This document shows positions 6,679 to 9,392 of a DNA stretch of 9,392 nt, one piece after another. A model generated the notes under the pieces. That model had not been told where the DNA came from, did no database searches, and was given only the letters and a program-made list of their open reading frames with translations. How positions within the stretch are numbered: the first letter of the stretch is position 1; the number at the start of each line of letters is the position of its first letter. The stretch is from NCBI GenBank assembly GCA_025924495.1, contig JAICIG010000313.1, positions 1-9,392 of the forward strand, given 5' to 3'. The position numbers were made by a program, and so were the translations under genes. This DNA is from Pirellulales bacterium. Its GTDB lineage: Bacteria > Planctomycetota > Planctomycetia > Pirellulales > JAICIG01.

Positions 6679-8295
6679 TTAGCGATCAATCCGCAATTGC
6701 GGCAGTTTCTTCTGCAACTCGGTGATGCCGGCGGCGGTGGTCCGCGTATCGACGAGGCTCAACGTGTGCAGGCTCTTGAGCGGGGCGAGCGCCGGCAGAC
6801 CTGCATCGGTAACGCCGGTGCTCTGCAGAGAGAGTCCTTCGAGCTCTTTCAGGCCCTTCAGGTGGGGCAATCCAGCATCGGTGATTTTGGTTCCGAGCAG
6901 GCTCAAGGCTTGCAGCTTGCTGATCTTGCCGACGGATTGTAGTCCGGCATCGGTGATGCGAGTGCCCAGCAAGTTCAGCGTTTGCAGATTGAGTCCGACC
7001 AGGTGCTTGAGCCCCTCGTCGCTGATTCGGGTGTCGTACAGGTTCAGATCGGTCAGGTTCTTCAGGTCGGACAAAGCCTCCAGTCCTTTGCTATCGACCG
7101 GCGTATCGCCGAGATCGAGCGATTCGAGCTTGGACATGCCGCTGAGGTTTTCCAAGCCCGCGCCGCTGATGCGAGTGTGCCTGAGGTCAAGATGTTGTAG
7201 GCGAGCGAGGCCTTTGAGGTGCTTGAGCCCGGCGTCGGTGATTTCGTTGCCAGTGAGCACCAAAGTTTGCAAATACGGCAAGGCGCCGACGGCCTTCAAA
7301 CCGCCGTCGGTGATCTGCGTGCCGATCAGCGTCAGCTCTTGCAGCGCGGGCACGTCTTTCAAGTGTTCCAGGCCGGCATCGGTGATCGGCGTCAGGCCGA
7401 GATCGAGCTCATGCAGCTTCTTCAGTCCTTTGAGGTTGGCCAGACTATCGTCGCTGATCTGAGTGTCGCTCAAGAACAGTCGATTGAGTCCCGACAGCTC
7501 CTTAACGTGCTCGAGCCCTGACGGCCCGAGCGCGGTGAAGCCCAGATCCAACGTGCGGAGTTTGTCCAAGTCGGCCAGCTGTTCCAAGCCCGTGCCGGTT
7601 ACGCCGGTGTGCTTGAGATCCAAGGTTTCCAGATTCTTCAAGGATTTCAGGTGGGGCAGTCCAGCGTCGGTGACATGCGTGCCGCCCAGGTCGAGTACTT
7701 CGAGACTGGTCAGGCCTTCTAAGTGTTTCAGGCCCGTATCGGTGAGTCGCGTACGGAACAGGTGCAACGTTCGCAGCTTGACATGACCGGCGAGGAACTC
7801 CAAACCGGCGCCCGTGATTGGCGTGTCGGAAAGGGCGAGCTCGCGGAGGTTGGTCAATGTGGAGAGATGCGTCAATCCGGCATCGTTGATGCGAGTGTTG
7901 TAGAGCGTCAAGGTTTCGAGCTTGGTCAGACCGCTCAGCGATTCCAGACCGTCGTTGCTGATATGCGTGCCGGAAAGATCGAGCCAAGTCAGGTTCGAAA
8001 GTCCTTTGAGGTGTTCGAGCCCTTTGTCGGTGATCTGGGTGCGCCAGAGGCTCAACCAACGGACGTCTGGCAGCGATTTCAATCGGGCCAGATCGGCATC
8101 GGTCGCTCGCGTGTTGCCTAGATCGACCTTGACGATCGGATGGTTCGGATCCTTGGCATCAAAGTCGACTGCACCGCCGAGTTCCCTTACCTCGGCTACG
8201 ATCTGCTCTTGGTTCGGCTTCGGCTGCGCGGCCCGGGCAGTCGTCCCGGACAGAATCAATCCCGCCGCCAACAACGCCAACACACAAAATCTCAT
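6679..8295 (-). CDS. Secreted leucine-rich-repeat protein, 20 tandem 24-residue repeats
   Basis: A 538-residue protein. Residues 1-23 form a signal peptide (MRFC, hydrophobic core, TTARAA, likely cut before Q24), so it acts outside the cytoplasm. A short linker (24-58, with EVRELGGAVDFD) precedes 20 consecutive repeats from L59 to the C-terminus, with consensus LxxTxITDAGLxHLKxLxxLxxLD. All units are 24 residues except unit 16 (419-441), which is 23, and the last, which has 25. It should form a curved solenoid for protein binding; there is no enzyme domain, transmembrane anchor or lipobox. Such proteins are common in planctomycetes, with largely unknown partners. The start has AGGTGA just upstream (4-5 nt spacing). 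The gene is convergent with the M28-domain gene and divergent from the sigma factor. Confidence 0.92.
   Translation of the reverse strand: MRFCVLALLAAGLILSGTTARAAQPKPNQEQIVAEVRELGGAVDFDAKDPNHPIVKVDLGNTRATDADLARLKSLPDVRWLSLWRTQITDKGLEHLKGLSNLTWLDLSGTHISNDGLESLSGLTKLETLTLYNTRINDAGLTHLSTLTNLRELALSDTPITGAGLEFLAGHVKLRTLHLFRTRLTDTGLKHLEGLTSLEVLDLGGTHVTDAGLPHLKSLKNLETLDLKHTGVTGTGLEQLADLDKLRTLDLGFTALGPSGLEHVKELSGLNRLFLSDTQISDDSLANLKGLKKLHELDLGLTPITDAGLEHLKDVPALQELTLIGTQITDGGLKAVGALPYLQTLVLTGNEITDAGLKHLKGLARLQHLDLRHTRISGAGLENLSGMSKLESLDLGDTPVDSKGLEALSDLKNLTDLNLYDTRISDEGLKHLVGLNLQTLNLLGTRITDAGLQSVGKISKLQALSLLGTKITDAGLPHLKGLKELEGLSLQSTGVTDAGLPALAPLKSLHTLSLVDTRTTAAGITELQKKLPQLRIDR
6690..8121 (-). repeat. 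72-bp tandem coding repeats of the LRR gene
   Basis: At DNA level the LRR repeats recur every 72 bp. The most conserved core corresponds to the ITDAGL codons and reads CGGCATCGGTGAT-like on the plus strand, for example near 6950 and 7375. The units are diverged enough to be ancient, but some share longer identical stretches, suggesting past duplication or gene conversion. The period is broken by one missing codon in the unit at 6973-7041. Confidence 0.8.
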
Positions 8296-8360
8296 GATTC
8301 ACCTGGTAAGGAAGGTGTGCGGAGAAACCCGTCTGTTTGATCTACAAGGCTACCTGCTCG

Positions 8361-8376
8361 ACTGCCGGGGGGCAGT
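8361..8376. repeat. 6-bp hairpin in the LRR leader
   Basis: ACTGCC at 8361-8366 pairs with GGCAGT at 8371-8376 around a GGGG (CCCC on minus) loop. If transcription starts near 8388 the hairpin is at the 5' end of the LRR mRNA, where it might stabilise the transcript. No other role can be supported. Confidence 0.3.
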
Positions 8377-8385
8377 AAGTTAAGG

Positions 8386-8423
8386 TGCGCAGCTAAGATA
8401 GCTTGCGCAATAGGGGCGGGCAA
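8386..8423 (-). promoter_or_regulatory. Candidate LRR promoter overlapped by a palindromic operator
   Basis: On the minus strand TTGCCC (8423-8418) and TATCTT (8400-8395) are separated by exactly 17 bp, each matching the sigma-70 consensus at 4 of 6 bases. This would start transcription about 95 bp upstream of the LRR start. The -10 lies inside a 10-bp inverted repeat with one bulge: TGCGC 8386-8390 plus AGCTA 8391-8395 pair with TAGCT 8399-8403 plus GCGCA 8405-8409. Such symmetry over a -10 suits a repressor site. Both the promoter and operator roles are inferred. Confidence 0.35.
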
Positions 8424-8512
8424 GCAGTTTTTCGTACCGGGATGGCTGGCTTAAATGCCGGGCACAATGGCCTTTCGGCCGCTTTTTAGCCCCATTCCAG
8501 GGCCAAAAAACC

Positions 8513-8541
8513 TTGGGCCGGCTAGCGACCAATGGTAACAT
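8513..8541 (+). promoter_or_regulatory. Candidate promoter of the ECF sigma factor gene
   Basis: TTGGGC at 8513-8518 and TAACAT at 8536-8541 are spaced by 17 bp (3/6 and 4/6 matches to sigma-70 consensus). Transcription would begin around 8548, giving an almost leaderless mRNA for the ATG at 8551. The purine-rich AAGGGA at 8544-8549 ends only one base before that ATG, too close for a normal Shine-Dalgarno, which fits leaderless initiation. Upstream, GGCC-TTTC-GGCC plus a T5 run (8469-8487) could be a weak terminator. All assignments are by eye. Confidence 0.3.
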
Positions 8542-8550
8542 GCAAGGGAT

Positions 8551-9141
8551 ATGGACGAACCTTGCTCAAACGCCGACGGGCACGATTTCGCGACATTGAT
8601 GGAACGCGTCCGGCAAGGATCGGACGACGCCATTCGCGAACTGTTGGAGTTTTATGGCCCGCATGTCGTCCGGGCGGTGCGACGCTCTCTCAATAAACAG
8701 ATGCGCGCAAAAGTCGATTCGGTCGACTTTACTCAGGCCGTGTGGGCCTCATTCTTCGCTCATCGATCGCTGGCGGAAGAACTGGAGCGGCCGGAAGATC
8801 TGATCGCGTTTCTGGTCCGCGTCGCCCGCAACAAGGTCATCGACGAATTCCGACGCCTGTTCAACACCAGGAAACACGACTTGAACCGCGAGCGATCGCT
8901 CAACGGTTCGGCCGCGCTGGAAGCCGGTCGCATGGCCGCGCGAACGCCGACGCCCAGTCAGATCGCGGTCAGTAACGAACTGCACGACCAGTTGCTAGTC
9001 GGGCAACCGCCCCATTACCGGCAAATCTTGCAATTCCGGCAGCAGGGCATGACTCAAGAAGAAATCGCCGACCGCATGCAGTTGAACGTGCGAACGATTC
9101 AGAGAGCGATGCGACGACTCTTCCCCGGAGAGAAATCGTGA
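8551..9141 (+). CDS. ECF-type RNA polymerase sigma factor (sigma-70 family)
   Basis: A 196-residue protein with sigma-70 regions 2 and 4 only. Region 2 spans about 14-105, with ELLEFYGPHVVRAVRRSL, DFTQAVWASFFAH (-10 recognition/core binding) and FLVRVARNKVIDEFRR. A linker rich in Arg and Ala (106-140) follows, ending in RTPTPSQIAVSNEL. Region 4 spans about 143-193, with a helix-turn-helix TQEEIADRMQLNVRTIQRAMRRL (168-190) for -35 recognition. It fits the planctomycete-expanded ECF subfamily that sits beside Ser/Thr kinases rather than classical anti-sigma factors. The ATG at 8551 has poor Shine-Dalgarno spacing; a second ATG at 8599 (M17) has none and would cut into region 2. The stop codon overlaps the start of the next gene, so the two are coupled. 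Confidence 0.88.
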   Translation: MDEPCSNADGHDFATLMERVRQGSDDAIRELLEFYGPHVVRAVRRSLNKQMRAKVDSVDFTQAVWASFFAHRSLAEELERPEDLIAFLVRVARNKVIDEFRRLFNTRKHDLNRERSLNGSAALEAGRMAARTPTPSQIAVSNELHDQLLVGQPPHYRQILQFRQQGMTQEEIADRMQLNVRTIQRAMRRLFPGEKS

Positions 9142-9392
9142 ACACCGCGGGGCGAACGGACATAGCTTGCGCCGATGATGCGACAGGGCGGGAGACGCGT
9201 GCGTTTCCTTCGGCCTGGTTCTCTACCTGGCGCAATGTGTGCGACGAGGGGCTTTCGCTGCCGGAGTTTTTTGCCCGGCATCCCGAGGCGAAGCTGCATA
9301 AGAGCGTGATTTTGGGGCTCGCCTGCGAAGAGTATTTCCGCCGCAACGAGCAAGGCGAAACGGTCGATCGGCAGGAGTTCTGCCAGGAGTTC
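9138..9392 (+). CDS. Probable Ser/Thr protein kinase, N-terminal region (truncated by window end)
   Basis: The GTG at 9138-9140 overlaps the sigma factor TGA (9139-9141) as GTGA and has GGAG (9127-9130) 7 nt upstream. The frame is open for all 85 codons to the window end. The product starts VNTAGRTD and contains LSLPEFFARHPE and LACEEYFRRNEQGETVDRQEFCQEF. This EEYxxRxExGExVDxxEFCxxF pattern is what I know from the region just before the kinase domain in planctomycete Ser/Thr kinases, which often follow ECF sigma genes. The kinase domain itself is outside the window, so the function is inferred from this segment and context. The likely role is sensing or controlling the sigma factor by phosphorylation. 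Confidence 0.7.
   Translation, partial: MNTAGRTDIACADDATGRETRAFPSAWFSTWRNVCDEGLSLPEFFARHPEAKLHKSVILGLACEEYFRRNEQGETVDRQEFCQEF

Noticed and set aside
6722..7462. A plus-strand 246-codon frame across the LRR gene
   Set aside because: It is the antisense reading of the 72-bp repeats; its Ser/Arg periodicity merely mirrors the LRR periodicity.
6690..8121. Regularly spaced repeats considered as a CRISPR array
   Set aside because: The 72-bp period is entirely explained by in-frame 24-residue LRR units, repeat copies are imperfect, and no cas genes are nearby.

Overview
The window reads as a chromosomal segment of a high-GC planctomycete, probably Pirellulales-like. This is inferred from content: a secreted leucine-rich-repeat protein built from 24-residue units, an ECF-type sigma factor overlapped by a gene that looks like the N-terminus of a Ser/Thr protein kinase, an AAA+ ATPase of a type I associate with planctomycetes and cyanobacteria, a small secreted Gly/Tyr-rich protein, and hairpin-forming repeats in the intergenic DNA. 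No rRNA, tRNA or CRISPR array was seen.

Layout, left to right. At 1-59 (minus) is the first 19 codons of an IS110-family (DEDD) transposase, cut by the window edge. Its 88-bp leader holds two interlocking inverted repeats that cover the Shine-Dalgarno sequence. Next is an AAA+ ATPase with a winged-helix-like N-terminal part (148-1518, minus). A 260-bp divergent spacer separates it from a secreted protein gene (1779-2498, plus). A 414-bp stretch without an intact gene (2499-2912) follows. It is a mosaic of palindromes around a short decayed coding remnant that resembles the C-terminal part of a type I restriction HsdR/helicase subunit. A GNAT acetyltransferase (2913-3395, minus, GTG start) is divergent from a very large cytoplasmic protein with a complete M28 metallopeptidase domain at its C-terminus (3533-6514, plus). 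A strong hairpin lies between this gene and the convergent LRR gene (6679-8295, minus). The 255-bp spacer 8296-8550 carries a palindrome over a candidate LRR promoter, and a candidate promoter for the ECF sigma factor gene (8551-9141, plus). The sigma gene overlaps a downstream gene by 3 bases in a GTGA arrangement. That gene (9138 to the window end) looks like the N-terminal extension of a planctomycete Ser/Thr kinase.

How the genes work together. Most genes here are single units in alternating orientation, so few functional links can be drawn. The clear exception is the translationally coupled sigma factor/kinase pair, a presumed signal-transduction unit. The IS110 element sits directly behind the AAA ATPase gene and may have altered its 3' end. 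No large novel system is evident. The least explained items are the roughly 600-residue N-terminal region of the M28 protein, the pseudoknot-like transposase leader, and the repeat/remnant island at 2499-2912.
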